DNA from: Cyclobacteriaceae bacterium
GTDB lineage: Bacteria; Bacteroidota; Bacteroidia; Cytophagales; Cyclobacteriaceae
Reading direction: 5' to 3'
Length of the DNA: 64,000 nt
Assembly: GCA_019638355.1 (NCBI GenBank)
Contig: JAHBTY010000001.1
Coordinates: forward strand, 1,178,001 to 1,242,000
A program made the translations under genes and the position numbers. This document shows positions 29,364 to 37,213 of the stretch, piece by piece. The notes beneath the pieces were generated by a model that searched no databases, was not told the DNA's origin, and worked only from the letters and a program-made list of their open reading frames with translations. The number at the start of each line of letters is the position of its first letter. Position 1 is the first letter of the stretch.

Positions 29364-29924
29364 ATGAAATTTTTTTTACTCTTTACAATTATACTTGTCA
29401 ACCAACTGGCTTATTCAGGAATTGAAATGCCGCTGGGAAACCATTTACCAGAAAATGATTCTTTCCCAAAACCCACCGGTATTAAGGATATGTTGTTTTA
29501 TATTCAGCGTACACCAAATATAAATACAATTATCTATGCCCTAAATAGGGAGCGTGATGGATCTTTAAATAAAGCGGAACCTGTTCACGTATTCTGGATT
29601 CGATTTGCAGAGGATGGTACTCATAAGGAGCTATCCTTAATTCAAAAGAATTATGCGTATGGATTAAAATACACAGAAATCAATAATGACCTTTACGAAT
29701 TACGTTTTGTGTCTTACAAAAAGTATGTGTTTTATCTGAAGCGGTCAAATGAGGACAAGACTTTTAAAGCATACACCCTGATTGGGGATAAACTATGCAT
29801 TTTGAATCGAGTATTTGTAAGCATTGAGGGTGGAACTTTTTGGTTTCCGCATGTGGTTTATGTGGAAATAACAGGCACAGATACTGATACGGGAAAGGAA
29901 GTAATCACGCGTTTTAAACCTTGA
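29364..29924 (+). CDS. DUF4833 protein, inositol-lipid cluster associated
   Basis: 186 residues with a signal peptide (about 1-18), then FPKPTGIKDMLFYIQRTPNI and PVHVFWIRFAEDGTHKELS, which I recognise as the DUF4833 pattern. It is therefore probably periplasmic. A DUF4833-type gene belongs to the inositol-lipid cluster of gut Bacteroidetes as I recall it; its function is unknown. It starts 3 nt after the phosphatidyltransferase stop. Confidence 0.72.
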   Translation: MKFFLLFTIILVNQLAYSGIEMPLGNHLPENDSFPKPTGIKDMLFYIQRTPNINTIIYALNRERDGSLNKAEPVHVFWIRFAEDGTHKELSLIQKNYAYGLKYTEINNDLYELRFVSYKKYVFYLKRSNEDKTFKAYTLIGDKLCILNRVFVSIEGGTFWFPHVVYVEITGTDTDTGKEVITRFKP

Positions 29925-30013
29925 AAGATAGACTGGCAAGCCGAATTTCTTGTATGTGATCTAGTTCTCGCTATTTCGGATAATTGAGTACTTTACTAAT
30001 AGATAAACAAGTA

Positions 30014-30631
30014 ATGCGAAGAAAGATGGAAAAAAAATTTATATCTAATTCTTCTGAGTCGCAGCGAATGTTTAAGCGTGACTGGATGGAAGCCTTATCC
30101 AAAGTGCATTTTTCGGTCCCGTTGTTTATTTATGTTCCCGTAATTTTGTATTTCGGCTGGAAAGGCTTTGTTGTGGCTGCAATCACAGACTTTCTGCTGG
30201 CGATTGTGGGCGGGCTGTTTGTCTGGACTTTTACGGAATACATTTTACATCGGTTTGTATTTCACTTTGTACCTGCATCCAATTGGGGCCAACGGCTGCA
30301 TTTTATTTTTCATGGTGTACATCATGATTACCCTAATGATTCCAAACGATTGGTCTTGCCTCCCTCTGTCAGTATTCCATTGGCAACCGGCTTTTACTTT
30401 TTATTTAATGCCATGTTACCAACTCAATATTTGTATCCTTTTTTTTCAGCCTTTATTTCGGGATATTTATTTTACGACATTTCGCATTATGCTTTGCATC
30501 ATGCTAATTTTAAGAGTTCATTTTGGAAGAGGTTAAAACAACATCACATGCTTCATCATTATACTGATGCCACGAAAGGATATGGCGTGAGTTCTTCCTT
30601 TTGGGACAAAATTTTTCGATCAGACTTTTAA
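30014..30631 (+). CDS. Fatty-acid/sterol-desaturase family hydroxylase, paralogue B
   Basis: 205 residues from the ATG at 30014; 30026 is an alternative and an upstream TTG at 29984 is unlikely. His motifs: EYILHRFVFHFV, HGVHHDYPNDSKRL, HYALHH and QHHMLHHYTDATKGYGVSSSFWD. It is a membrane di-iron hydroxylase of the Scs7/FAH type. Its place in the sphingolipid operon, 5 nt before the inositol-phosphoceramide synthase candidate, points to hydroxylation of the ceramide acyl chain or the sphingoid base. Paralogues A and C sit with the two efflux loci. Confidence 0.88.
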   Translation: MRRKMEKKFISNSSESQRMFKRDWMEALSKVHFSVPLFIYVPVILYFGWKGFVVAAITDFLLAIVGGLFVWTFTEYILHRFVFHFVPASNWGQRLHFIFHGVHHDYPNDSKRLVLPPSVSIPLATGFYFLFNAMLPTQYLYPFFSAFISGYLFYDISHYALHHANFKSSFWKRLKQHHMLHHYTDATKGYGVSSSFWDKIFRSDF

Positions 30632-30636
30632 TAGTT

Positions 30637-31581
30637 GTGAAACAGTCGTCTGTGGGTTCGTCCAAATCCCTGTTTTCAGTCAAAGATGTAGCAGCGGTAG
30701 CCTCAGGTTCAATAGCCTATTTGGTATTGGCTTATATTATTATTGGATTTAAAGCCGATCAAATTGTGCTCGTGGGAATATTCAATGCCCTCTATTTTTC
30801 ATCATTTCAGACTCGGAAATTAATATTGGGCTTTCTCATCTTTATAGTGTTTTGGGTACTCTTCGACAGTATGAAGGCTTTCCCTAATTACCTCTTCAAT
30901 ACCGTACATATTGAAAGTCTTTACAATGCAGAAAAAGCACTATTTGGAATTCATAGAGAAGGTACCTTACTCACGCCCAACGAATACTTTAAAGCCAATG
31001 GCCGCCTATTCCTTGACTTATTGGCCGGACTGTTCTACCTGTGTTGGATACCAGTGCCATTAGCATTTGCTGTTTATCTCTTTATCCAGAACAGGCTTGC
31101 TTTTCTACAATTCTCGCTCACTTTTCTGGTGGTTAATTTAATTGGCTTTGTTATATATTATCTGTACCCCGCAGCCCCGCCCTGGTACGTGGAAAATATT
31201 GGATTTCATTTTATTCCACACACACCTGGTAATGTGGCTGCTTTATCGTCCTTTGATCAAATTACCGGAGTGCCGGTTTTTGCCGCATTATATTCGAAAA
31301 GTTCTAATGTGTTTGCAGCCATGCCTTCCCTTCACTCAGCCTATCCTTTAATTGTATTTTATTATGGACTGAAATACAAGATTGGCATGATGAACATCTT
31401 CTTTGGTATAGTAGCAATAGGTATTTGGTTTGCGGCAGTATACTCACGCCATCATTACTTACTTGATGTTTTTCTTGGAATTGGATGCGCTGTTGCTGGA
31501 ATTGTTCTCTTCAATTGGCTTGAACTAAAAAGTACAATAGTTCAAAAGTTCCTTACAAAATACCACTCCCTTATCCGGTAG
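30637..31581 (+). CDS. PAP2/AUR1-like inositol-phosphoceramide synthase candidate
   Basis: 314 residues from a GTG at 30637, 5 nt after the upstream stop. Six or more transmembrane segments are visible. Motifs are YPAAPPWY (178-184), AAMPSLHSAYP (about 227-237) and YSRHHYLLDVFLGI (269-282), the split PAP2 phosphatase signature arranged as in AUR1-type inositol-phosphorylceramide synthases. It would transfer phosphoinositol from PI to ceramide. A general lipid phosphatase is the alternative, but the operon partners favour the synthase. It is the last gene of the sphingolipid operon. Confidence 0.84.
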   Translation: MKQSSVGSSKSLFSVKDVAAVASGSIAYLVLAYIIIGFKADQIVLVGIFNALYFSSFQTRKLILGFLIFIVFWVLFDSMKAFPNYLFNTVHIESLYNAEKALFGIHREGTLLTPNEYFKANGRLFLDLLAGLFYLCWIPVPLAFAVYLFIQNRLAFLQFSLTFLVVNLIGFVIYYLYPAAPPWYVENIGFHFIPHTPGNVAALSSFDQITGVPVFAALYSKSSNVFAAMPSLHSAYPLIVFYYGLKYKIGMMNIFFGIVAIGIWFAAVYSRHHYLLDVFLGIGCAVAGIVLFNWLELKSTIVQKFLTKYHSLIR

Positions 31582-31590
31582 AGTATTGAG

Positions 31591-31965
31591 TTATAGAGCC
31601 TTCTCCTTTTTACCGATATACCTTTTTCGATGCTGTAAACCCCATTCAACCATTACCTCCAAAACAGTTTTTAGTGAATTCCCGGATTTGGTCAGTTCAT
31701 ACTCAACGGTTACGGGAATGGAAGCATAAACTGTGCGGGTTACAATTCCGTTGACTTCTAAATCCTTCAATTCTTTGGAAAGCATACGAGGTGTAATCTT
31801 AGGGATTTCCCTTTCCAATTCCTTGAAACGCTTCTTGCCATAGAGTAGCGAACCGATTATCGGGAGTTTCCATTTACCGTTCAACACATTCATTGTGTCG
31901 TTTACGGCTAACACAAACTCTCCTGAACAATTCTTGACCTGCTCTAATTTTGATAATCTGCTCAT
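31591..31965 (-). CDS. HxlR-family winged-helix regulator
   Basis: 124 residues with the HxlR arrangement: DTMNVLNGKWKLPIIGSLLY near the N-terminus, then GKKRFKELEREIPKITPRML and SKELKDLEVNGIVTRTVY...VEYELTKSG. Family members often sense quinones or other electrophiles through a Cys; a Cys is present near residue 13 (KNCSG). It is transcribed away from the SDR/DoxX/dioxygenase genes, with a perfect 32-nt palindrome between the two start codons, so it likely represses itself and them. Confidence 0.9.
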   Translation of the reverse strand: MSRLSKLEQVKNCSGEFVLAVNDTMNVLNGKWKLPIIGSLLYGKKRFKELEREIPKITPRMLSKELKDLEVNGIVTRTVYASIPVTVEYELTKSGNSLKTVLEVMVEWGLQHRKRYIGKKEKAL

Positions 31966-31986
31966 ATCCTTTGTATTTACAATTAC

Positions 31987-32018
31987 TATACAAGAGTATA
32001 GCGCTATACTCTTGTATA
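31987..32018. promoter_or_regulatory. Perfect 32-nt palindromic operator (HxlR)
   Basis: The half-site TATACAAGAGTATAGC at 31987-32002 is followed by its exact reverse complement at 32003-32018, with no spacer. The inner core GTATAGCGCTATAC matches the core found at 20349-20362. It lies 22 nt upstream of the HxlR start codon and 72 nt upstream of the SDR start. Confidence 0.8.
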
Positions 32019-32046
32019 TCGGTTACTAAAGTATAGCAAATGTAAG

Positions 32047-32054
32047 TATCTTTG
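32047..32054 (+). promoter_or_regulatory. Bacteroidota -7 promoter element for SDR operon
   Basis: TATCTTTG fits the phylum's TAnnTTTG -7 consensus, 36 nt before the ATG of the SDR gene. The palindrome ends 28 nt upstream and covers the -33 area, so a repressor bound there would block the promoter. Confidence 0.5.
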
Positions 32055-32089
32055 TTCAATATCAAATAAACTCAAAAAAAAAATAAACG

Positions 32090-32971
32090 ATGAACAAAGT
32101 ATTGATAACCGGAGCAACGGGTCAGTTAGGCACGGCAACAATTGATTTCCTCTTGGCTAAGCATAAAAAAGACAACATTATAGCATTAGCCCGTAACGCG
32201 GATAAAGCAGCAACCCTCAAATCAAAAGGCATAGATGTAAAAATCGGGAACTATGACGATTACACCTCATTACTGCAAGCCACAAAAGGCGTGAAAACCA
32301 TGCTACTCATTTCTTCAAGCGAAATGACCAAAAGTCGTGCAATCCATCATATCAATGCAATTAATGCGGCTAAAGAAAATGGCGTAAAGCACATTATATA
32401 TACGGGATTCATTCGCACCCATGACGACCCAACCTCGCCACTTTGGTTTATTGCCAAAGACCATGTGGAAACTGAGAAATACCTGAAAGAATCCGGCATC
32501 AACTATACTCTTTTTGAAAACGGATTTTACCTGGACATGTTGATGGACTTCATAGGAAAGAATATTGTGGACACAAAAACCATTTTTGTTCCAGCCGGTA
32601 ATGGTAAAATCAATTTTGTGCTACGTGACGAAATTGCCGAGGCCCTGGCCAATGTGCTTACCACAACCGGACACGAAAACAAAACCTATAATATCGGTAT
32701 AGAGCAACCCGTGTCGTTTCATGAAATTGCCGGTTACATCACTGACATCACAGGGGTTTCAATCAGTTATGTTTCACCCGAACCTGATGTATATATCCAA
32801 ACGTTATTAAAGTATGGTGTTCCGGAAATGTATGCCCGCATGTTCTCAGCTTTTGCTGTGGCTTTTGCCGCAAATACTATGAATGTGCCTACTACTGATT
32901 TGACGAAACTTCTTGGGAGAAAGCCAACTTCAGTAAATCAATTTTTAAATTCTTTTTTTAACAAAAAATAG
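32090..32971 (+). CDS. NmrA/QorB-like NAD(P)-binding oxidoreductase
   Basis: 293 residues, atypical SDR fold with the N-terminal nucleotide motif TGATGQLGTATIDFL (residues 7-21). KTMLLISSSEM, NGVKHIIYTGFIRTHDDPTS and a loop YTLFENGFYLDML follow, as in QorB-type quinone reductases. It lacks the usual YxxxK pair in the expected place, in line with the NmrA/QorB group. It is the first gene of a divergent HxlR-controlled set with DoxX and an extradiol dioxygenase, suggesting quinone or catechol handling. Confidence 0.82.
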   Translation: MNKVLITGATGQLGTATIDFLLAKHKKDNIIALARNADKAATLKSKGIDVKIGNYDDYTSLLQATKGVKTMLLISSSEMTKSRAIHHINAINAAKENGVKHIIYTGFIRTHDDPTSPLWFIAKDHVETEKYLKESGINYTLFENGFYLDMLMDFIGKNIVDTKTIFVPAGNGKINFVLRDEIAEALANVLTTTGHENKTYNIGIEQPVSFHEIAGYITDITGVSISYVSPEPDVYIQTLLKYGVPEMYARMFSAFAVAFAANTMNVPTTDLTKLLGRKPTSVNQFLNSFFNKK

Positions 32972-32977
32972 AAAAAT

Positions 32978-33388
32978 ATGACTTCAACAAATAAGAGTAA
33001 AGCGCTCAACATCTCATTATGGATTGCACAGGTATTATTAGCACTTATGTTTTTAATGGCAGGTGCTATGAAATCAGCCCAACCTGTAGAAGAGCTTGCC
33101 AAATCCATGTCATGGGTAAATGATTTTTCCGCTGGGATGGTCAGGTTTATTGGTGCATCGGAGTTGTTGGGAGGTATCGGGCTTTTGCTGCCTTCATTGT
33201 TGCGCATCAGACCATTGCTTACGCCATTGGCGGCATTAGGACTTTTTATAGTTATGGTATTTGCTTTTATATATCATGTATCCAAAGGCGAATACGAGTT
33301 ATTACCTGTTAATTCGATTTTAGGAACAATTGCACTTTTTATTGTATGGGGCAGGTATAAGAAGGTGCCAATTCAACCCAAGGCATAA
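32978..33388 (+). CDS. DoxX-family membrane protein
   Basis: 136 residues with four hydrophobic helices (about 13-33, 52-72, 78-99, 108-125). The pattern VLLALMFLMAGAMKSAQPVE and ELLGGIGLLLPSLLRI is that of DoxX/DUF4260-type small membrane proteins. Such proteins often accompany redox or quinone-stress genes. It lies 6 nt after the SDR gene and 9 nt before the dioxygenase gene. Confidence 0.85.
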   Translation: MTSTNKSKALNISLWIAQVLLALMFLMAGAMKSAQPVEELAKSMSWVNDFSAGMVRFIGASELLGGIGLLLPSLLRIRPLLTPLAALGLFIVMVFAFIYHVSKGEYELLPVNSILGTIALFIVWGRYKKVPIQPKA

Positions 33389-33397
33389 TTTATTTTA

Positions 33398-34291
33398 ATG
33401 GAGCGCAACCAATTTATTAAGTCATTATTAGCACTAACCGCTATGGGAACATTGGCTGGATTTAAAAATTTTACTGATGCACTTCCTATCCAAAGCAGGA
33501 AGATGCCCGTGTTGTTTACATCGCACGGCAACCCGATGGATATTCCTGTTTCCAGAAGCGAGAGAGCGTTTTGGCAAAAGTTGTTTGAATTAGGACAAGA
33601 CTTGCAAAAAAATTATGACGTAAAAGCTGCGTTAGTTGTGTCGGCTCATTGGTGTACAAAAGGAACATTCGTAAACATATCGCCCGACCAAAAACAGATT
33701 TATGATTATTACGGCTTCCCCGAAGAATACTACAAGGTATATTACAAAGCTAAAGGTTCGCCCGAAGTTGCTCATGAAGTAAAGCAATTAGCTCCCTCTA
33801 TTTCCGAAACAACCGATTGGGGTTTAGACCACGGAGCGTGGCCTATGCTGATGCACTTATTTCCTGAAGCCAACATTCCCGTCTTTCAATTGAGCATTGA
33901 CTATTATGCCAAGCCTGAATATCATTATGAATTAGGCAAACAGCTAAAATCATTGCGCAACAAAGGTGTGTTGATTATTGGCAGCGGAGCACTCATCCAT
34001 AATTTGCCATTAGCCGGACAAAAAATGCGTTACAATGATAGGACCCCTTATGGTTGGGAAGTAGAATATGACGCATGGATTAAGCAACAAGTTGATGACC
34101 GAAACTTTGCTAATATCATTGACTACGCAAACAGCCATAAGTTAGGCAAGTTAGCTGCGCCCACCCCTGACCATTTCGTGCCTGTGCTATACAGTTTGGG
34201 ACTTATGGAAAGTAGTGATGAAATAAAATATTTCTACGAAGCCGAACCAACCATTCCTGCTTTTAGTGAAAGAAGTTTCAGAGTTGGATAA
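33398..34291 (+). CDS. Extradiol ring-cleavage (LigB/4,5-DOPA type) dioxygenase
   Basis: 297 residues. An N-terminal hydrophobic stretch (about 6-25) may be a signal or anchor. The catalytic core shows the metal and active-site histidines of the class III dioxygenases: LFTSHGNPMD, LVVSAHWCTKG, WGLDHGAWPMLMHLFPEA and SGALIHNL. It resembles YgiD/DODA proteins that open catecholic rings. Cotranscribed with SDR and DoxX under the HxlR regulator. The substrate is unknown. Confidence 0.88.
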   Translation: MERNQFIKSLLALTAMGTLAGFKNFTDALPIQSRKMPVLFTSHGNPMDIPVSRSERAFWQKLFELGQDLQKNYDVKAALVVSAHWCTKGTFVNISPDQKQIYDYYGFPEEYYKVYYKAKGSPEVAHEVKQLAPSISETTDWGLDHGAWPMLMHLFPEANIPVFQLSIDYYAKPEYHYELGKQLKSLRNKGVLIIGSGALIHNLPLAGQKMRYNDRTPYGWEVEYDAWIKQQVDDRNFANIIDYANSHKLGKLAAPTPDHFVPVLYSLGLMESSDEIKYFYEAEPTIPAFSERSFRVG

Positions 34292-34348
34292 AACATTTCA
34301 GAGTTTGAATTGTTGGATATATGGATTAATGAACTCTTACCAAAGATT

Positions 34349-34942
34349 ATGAAGACGGAAACATTACTACAAAAGATACTGCGATTCTTATATCCGGTTG
34401 TGCGCAAACTTGGAAGAATCAGCAAAAACGGAACAATACTACACAACGAAAAAAGCCTGGAACCACCAAAATCCTTCTATGAACTGAAAGCCACTCTGAA
34501 TAATGGACAAGAGGCTGACTTCTCAGATTTTAAAGGAAAGAAAGTTTTGGTGGTGAATACGGCTTCAAACTGCGGTTATACCGGGCAATATGCCGAGCTA
34601 CAATCATTACACGAAAAATTGGGTAAAAAATTGACGATACTTGCATTTCCGGCAAATGACTTTGCGGAACAAGAAAAAGGTGATGACAAAGATATTTCAC
34701 AATTCTGCCAGGTAAATTACGGGGTGACATTTCCACTTGCAAAAAAGGGGGTTGTGGTAAAAAACGAGCAACAGCAACCCATTTTCAAATGGCTTACCGA
34801 TAGAAAAGAAAACGGCTGGAATGGACATGCACCGGATTGGAATTTCAGTAAATATTTAATTGACGAGCAGGGAAAACTCACTCATTATTTCGGGCCAAGT
34901 GTTTCACCGCTAAGTAACGAGTTTCTAAAAGCCGTACAGTAG
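34349..34942 (+). CDS. Glutathione peroxidase family protein
   Basis: 197 residues from the ATG at 34349; the upstream in-frame start at 34310 is TTG and improbable. The thioredoxin-fold peroxidase core carries VLVVNTASNCGYTGQYAELQ with the active Cys, ILAFPANDFAEQE, and the Asn/Trp region APDWNFSKYLID. A 30-residue basic N-terminal extension is unusual and could be a membrane-associated segment. It follows the dioxygenase gene by 57 nt and probably belongs to the same redox-defence group. Confidence 0.88.
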   Translation: MKTETLLQKILRFLYPVVRKLGRISKNGTILHNEKSLEPPKSFYELKATLNNGQEADFSDFKGKKVLVVNTASNCGYTGQYAELQSLHEKLGKKLTILAFPANDFAEQEKGDDKDISQFCQVNYGVTFPLAKKGVVVKNEQQQPIFKWLTDRKENGWNGHAPDWNFSKYLIDEQGKLTHYFGPSVSPLSNEFLKAVQ

Positions 34943-35072
34943 CGGTTGCCACGCATACTCCCCCACACATTATTAGTCATACGGAAAAAGAGGGCTAATT
35001 CCCACCACTGCAAATTCAGGTTCAAAAAAATTCAGGAAGATTTGCATATACAAAATGCTCCATTTAGATTTG

Positions 35073-35097
35073 TCGACCAAAATACTGTTTTAGTCGA
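35073..35097. promoter_or_regulatory. TetR operator 1 (tetR promoter)
   Basis: TCGACCAAAA and TTTTAGTCGA form a 10-nt-armed inverted repeat with one mismatch around a 5-nt centre, 11 nt before the tetR ATG at 35109. The same 25-nt arrangement recurs at 37170-37194 before the efflux genes, so both sites are likely bound by this TetR. Confidence 0.65.
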
Positions 35098-35108
35098 ATA
35101 GTTTGATT

Positions 35109-35708
35109 ATGGAAAAAGACGAAATCATAATTCAGGATATAATAAACGGGGCTAAAAAGTTAATGCAACAATATGGTTTAAAGAAAACCACAATGGAAGA
35201 TATTGCCCAAACAGCGGGCAAAAGCAAAAGCACGTTGTACTATTACTTTAAAGACAAAGAAGAAATATTCGATAAGGTCATCAACCTGGAAATAGATGAG
35301 TTTTTTCAAGCTGTTAAAACTTCCGTAAATAAGCAGGCAGATGCTGTAAGTATGCTAAAGGCATACATTGTAACGAAAGTCAAAATATTAAGAGATAAAA
35401 CCAATCTCTACAGTATTGCGATTAAAAATGATTTACAGGGAAGAGTTAATAAAGGATTTACCAACCTGCGAAACAGGTACGACAATGAAGAAAAACTACT
35501 GATAAGTTCTATTCTGACAAAAGGTGTTGAGAGCAAGTTGTTTACTAATGAAATAAAAACTGAGATAGACACGTTAAGCGAGCTTTTAGTAAGCTGCATC
35601 AGAGGGATAGAAATGGACATCATTACTCATAACAAGAACAAGGATCTGGCAGACAAAGCAGATTTGCTGATTGAAATATTAATAAAGGGCATTGGAAAAA
35701 AATCTTAA
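35109..35708 (+). CDS. TetR-family regulator of second efflux locus
   Basis: 199 residues from the ATG at 35109. The HTH lies at about residues 10-55 (AKKLMQQYGLKKTTMEDIAQ, then TAGKSKSTLYYYFKDKEEIF). Its own promoter and the promoter of the adaptor gene at 37214 share a 25-nt operator-like sequence, indicating autoregulation and control of the efflux operon. Two coiled-coil genes lie between it and the pump genes. Confidence 0.92.
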   Translation: MEKDEIIIQDIINGAKKLMQQYGLKKTTMEDIAQTAGKSKSTLYYYFKDKEEIFDKVINLEIDEFFQAVKTSVNKQADAVSMLKAYIVTKVKILRDKTNLYSIAIKNDLQGRVNKGFTNLRNRYDNEEKLLISSILTKGVESKLFTNEIKTEIDTLSELLVSCIRGIEMDIITHNKNKDLADKADLLIEILIKGIGKKS

Positions 35709-35795
35709 ATCTATTTTGTATTCCTGGCACACTTAAATGAAAACATTACGATGTAAACAGTCTAAAATTTCATTTTTAATTAACAATAAAAGCAA

Positions 35796-36416
35796 ATGAA
35801 AAATTCAACAAAAAATCAGAGACCAATCTTAGTAAAGGTTGCGGAACAGCTAGTAAAAGACCAACAAGAATTGGATTTATTAGCAGTACAATTGTCGCTA
35901 GGTAGAGCTGAAGCCAAAGACAAGGTAAATGAAGTTAAGGCGGAATTGAAACAAAAAATACACGATTTGAAAACATGGTTTGCTACAGAGTATGAAGAAA
36001 ACAGCGAATGGGCAAAAACTACTATCCTTAAATTAGATGAACTCGACAGCAAGTTGAGGGAAAGCGCTGGGGATCTTTTTGAAACCAGTAAGCAAGATAT
36101 CCTTAGTGCAGTAGAAAACGCAGAAAACCAAATAAGAAAGAACCCCGCTGCTCAAAATCTATCGATCTTGTTCTCAATTTATTCAGAAAAAGTAAGATTA
36201 CAATTAGAGATACTTGAGCAAAACATAAAAGGTAAAAGATCAGAAATAAGCGAAAATTTTAAGGAAGGATTATTTGAAGCACGAAAAAAAATTGATTCTA
36301 TAATTGAACCCCTTAACAAAAAGAAGGAAGAAACGGACTTAAAGCTGGAAGCTTTTAAAGATGAAATTGGTGTGGTATATGACCACCTGAAAAAAGCTTT
36401 TAAAGCACTCGGATAG
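35796..36416 (+). CDS. Coiled-coil protein, function unknown
   Basis: 206 residues, almost entirely predicted amphipathic helix with heptad-like Leu/Lys/Glu spacing (AKDKVNEVKAELKQKIHDLK, EILEQNIKGKRSEISENFKE). No signal peptide, membrane segment or known domain. It resembles sll1863-type stress-associated coiled-coil proteins only in overall character. It lies between the tetR gene and a related coiled-coil lipoprotein gene, in the same orientation. Confidence 0.7.
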   Translation: MKNSTKNQRPILVKVAEQLVKDQQELDLLAVQLSLGRAEAKDKVNEVKAELKQKIHDLKTWFATEYEENSEWAKTTILKLDELDSKLRESAGDLFETSKQDILSAVENAENQIRKNPAAQNLSILFSIYSEKVRLQLEILEQNIKGKRSEISENFKEGLFEARKKIDSIIEPLNKKKEETDLKLEAFKDEIGVVYDHLKKAFKALG

Positions 36417-36475
36417 CTCATTGCACCCGTAAGTAAGTCAATAAAAGTGTTTGTTAAAATTTAAAATTTTACTTT

Positions 36476-36976
36476 ATGAATTTAATAATTAGTATAGCAA
36501 CCACAGGAATATTGACGGCAATAATTCTTGGCGGCTGCGGAAGCGATTCCAAAAAGCATCTTGAAAATGCAAAAGAAAACCTAAACGAATCCGGCCAAGA
36601 AATAAAAGAAGCAGCGAAAGATACTCGTGAAGAAGTTATCATAAAAAGCGAAGAAGAATGGAACAAGTTTAAAATAGAATCTGACAGCTTAATTGATGAA
36701 ACTCAAAAGCAGATAGATGAATTGAAATTGAAAATCGAAAAATCGGACAGGTCGCAAAGAGAAAAACTAAAAGCAAGGCTTGATAAACTACAGCAAGAGC
36801 TAAATGCCCAAAAGAAAATATTAGATCAGCATTACGACAAATTAGATAAAAATATGCAGCAGGTTGCAGACTCCATAGCGGTAACGAACGAATCGTTCAA
36901 AAGGGAATTTAAACAAGATGTTGAACGACTTAAAGAATCTGTAAAAATTTTATGGCAAGACAGTGAGAAGAAATAA
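36476..36976 (+). CDS. Coiled-coil lipoprotein
   Basis: 166 residues. The N-terminal hydrophobic stretch ends in a lipobox, ILGGCGSD, giving a lipidated Cys near residue 21. The rest is charged helix (SEEEWNKFKIESDSLIDETQ, LKARLDKLQQELNAQKKILD), probably a periplasmic coiled coil. Similar proteins are annotated as sll1863-family stress response proteins. It follows the cytoplasmic coiled-coil gene by 59 nt; an intrinsic-terminator-like hairpin lies downstream at 37135. Confidence 0.75.
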   Translation: MNLIISIATTGILTAIILGGCGSDSKKHLENAKENLNESGQEIKEAAKDTREEVIIKSEEEWNKFKIESDSLIDETQKQIDELKLKIEKSDRSQREKLKARLDKLQQELNAQKKILDQHYDKLDKNMQQVADSIAVTNESFKREFKQDVERLKESVKILWQDSEKK

Positions 36977-37134
36977 ATAGGTAAGGGACTGATTAAAAAG
37001 TAATTTGAAGCCTCTGGATTTGCATATACGCTAACTAACGCTGATAGGTACCCAAAAAAATAAGACGCAGTCTCGACTTTTTAGTCAGCCCGTTACTGTA
37101 GCCATAAAAAAACGTATTATGATAAGGGATTTCG

Positions 37135-37159
37135 ATGCTTTTCCTGAAGCATTTTTTTT
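37135..37159 (+). terminator. Intrinsic-terminator-like hairpin
   Basis: ATGCTT (37135-37140) pairs with AAGCAT (37147-37152) across a 6-nt loop and is followed by a run of T to 37159. The stem is short and AT-rich, so efficiency is uncertain. It would end transcription from the lipoprotein gene just before the operator of the efflux genes. Confidence 0.5.
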
Positions 37160-37169
37160 ACAACAAACT

Positions 37170-37194
37170 TCGACCAATAAACCTTTTTAGTCCA
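37170..37194. promoter_or_regulatory. TetR operator 2 (efflux operon)
   Basis: TCGACCAATA...TTTTTAGTCCA aligns position by position with the operator at 35073-35097, including the following ATAG. It lies 19 nt before the adaptor-protein ATG at 37214. It supports control of the pump genes by the TetR encoded at 35109. Confidence 0.65.
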
Positions 37195-37213
37195 ATAGTA
37201 AAAAAAGAAGATA

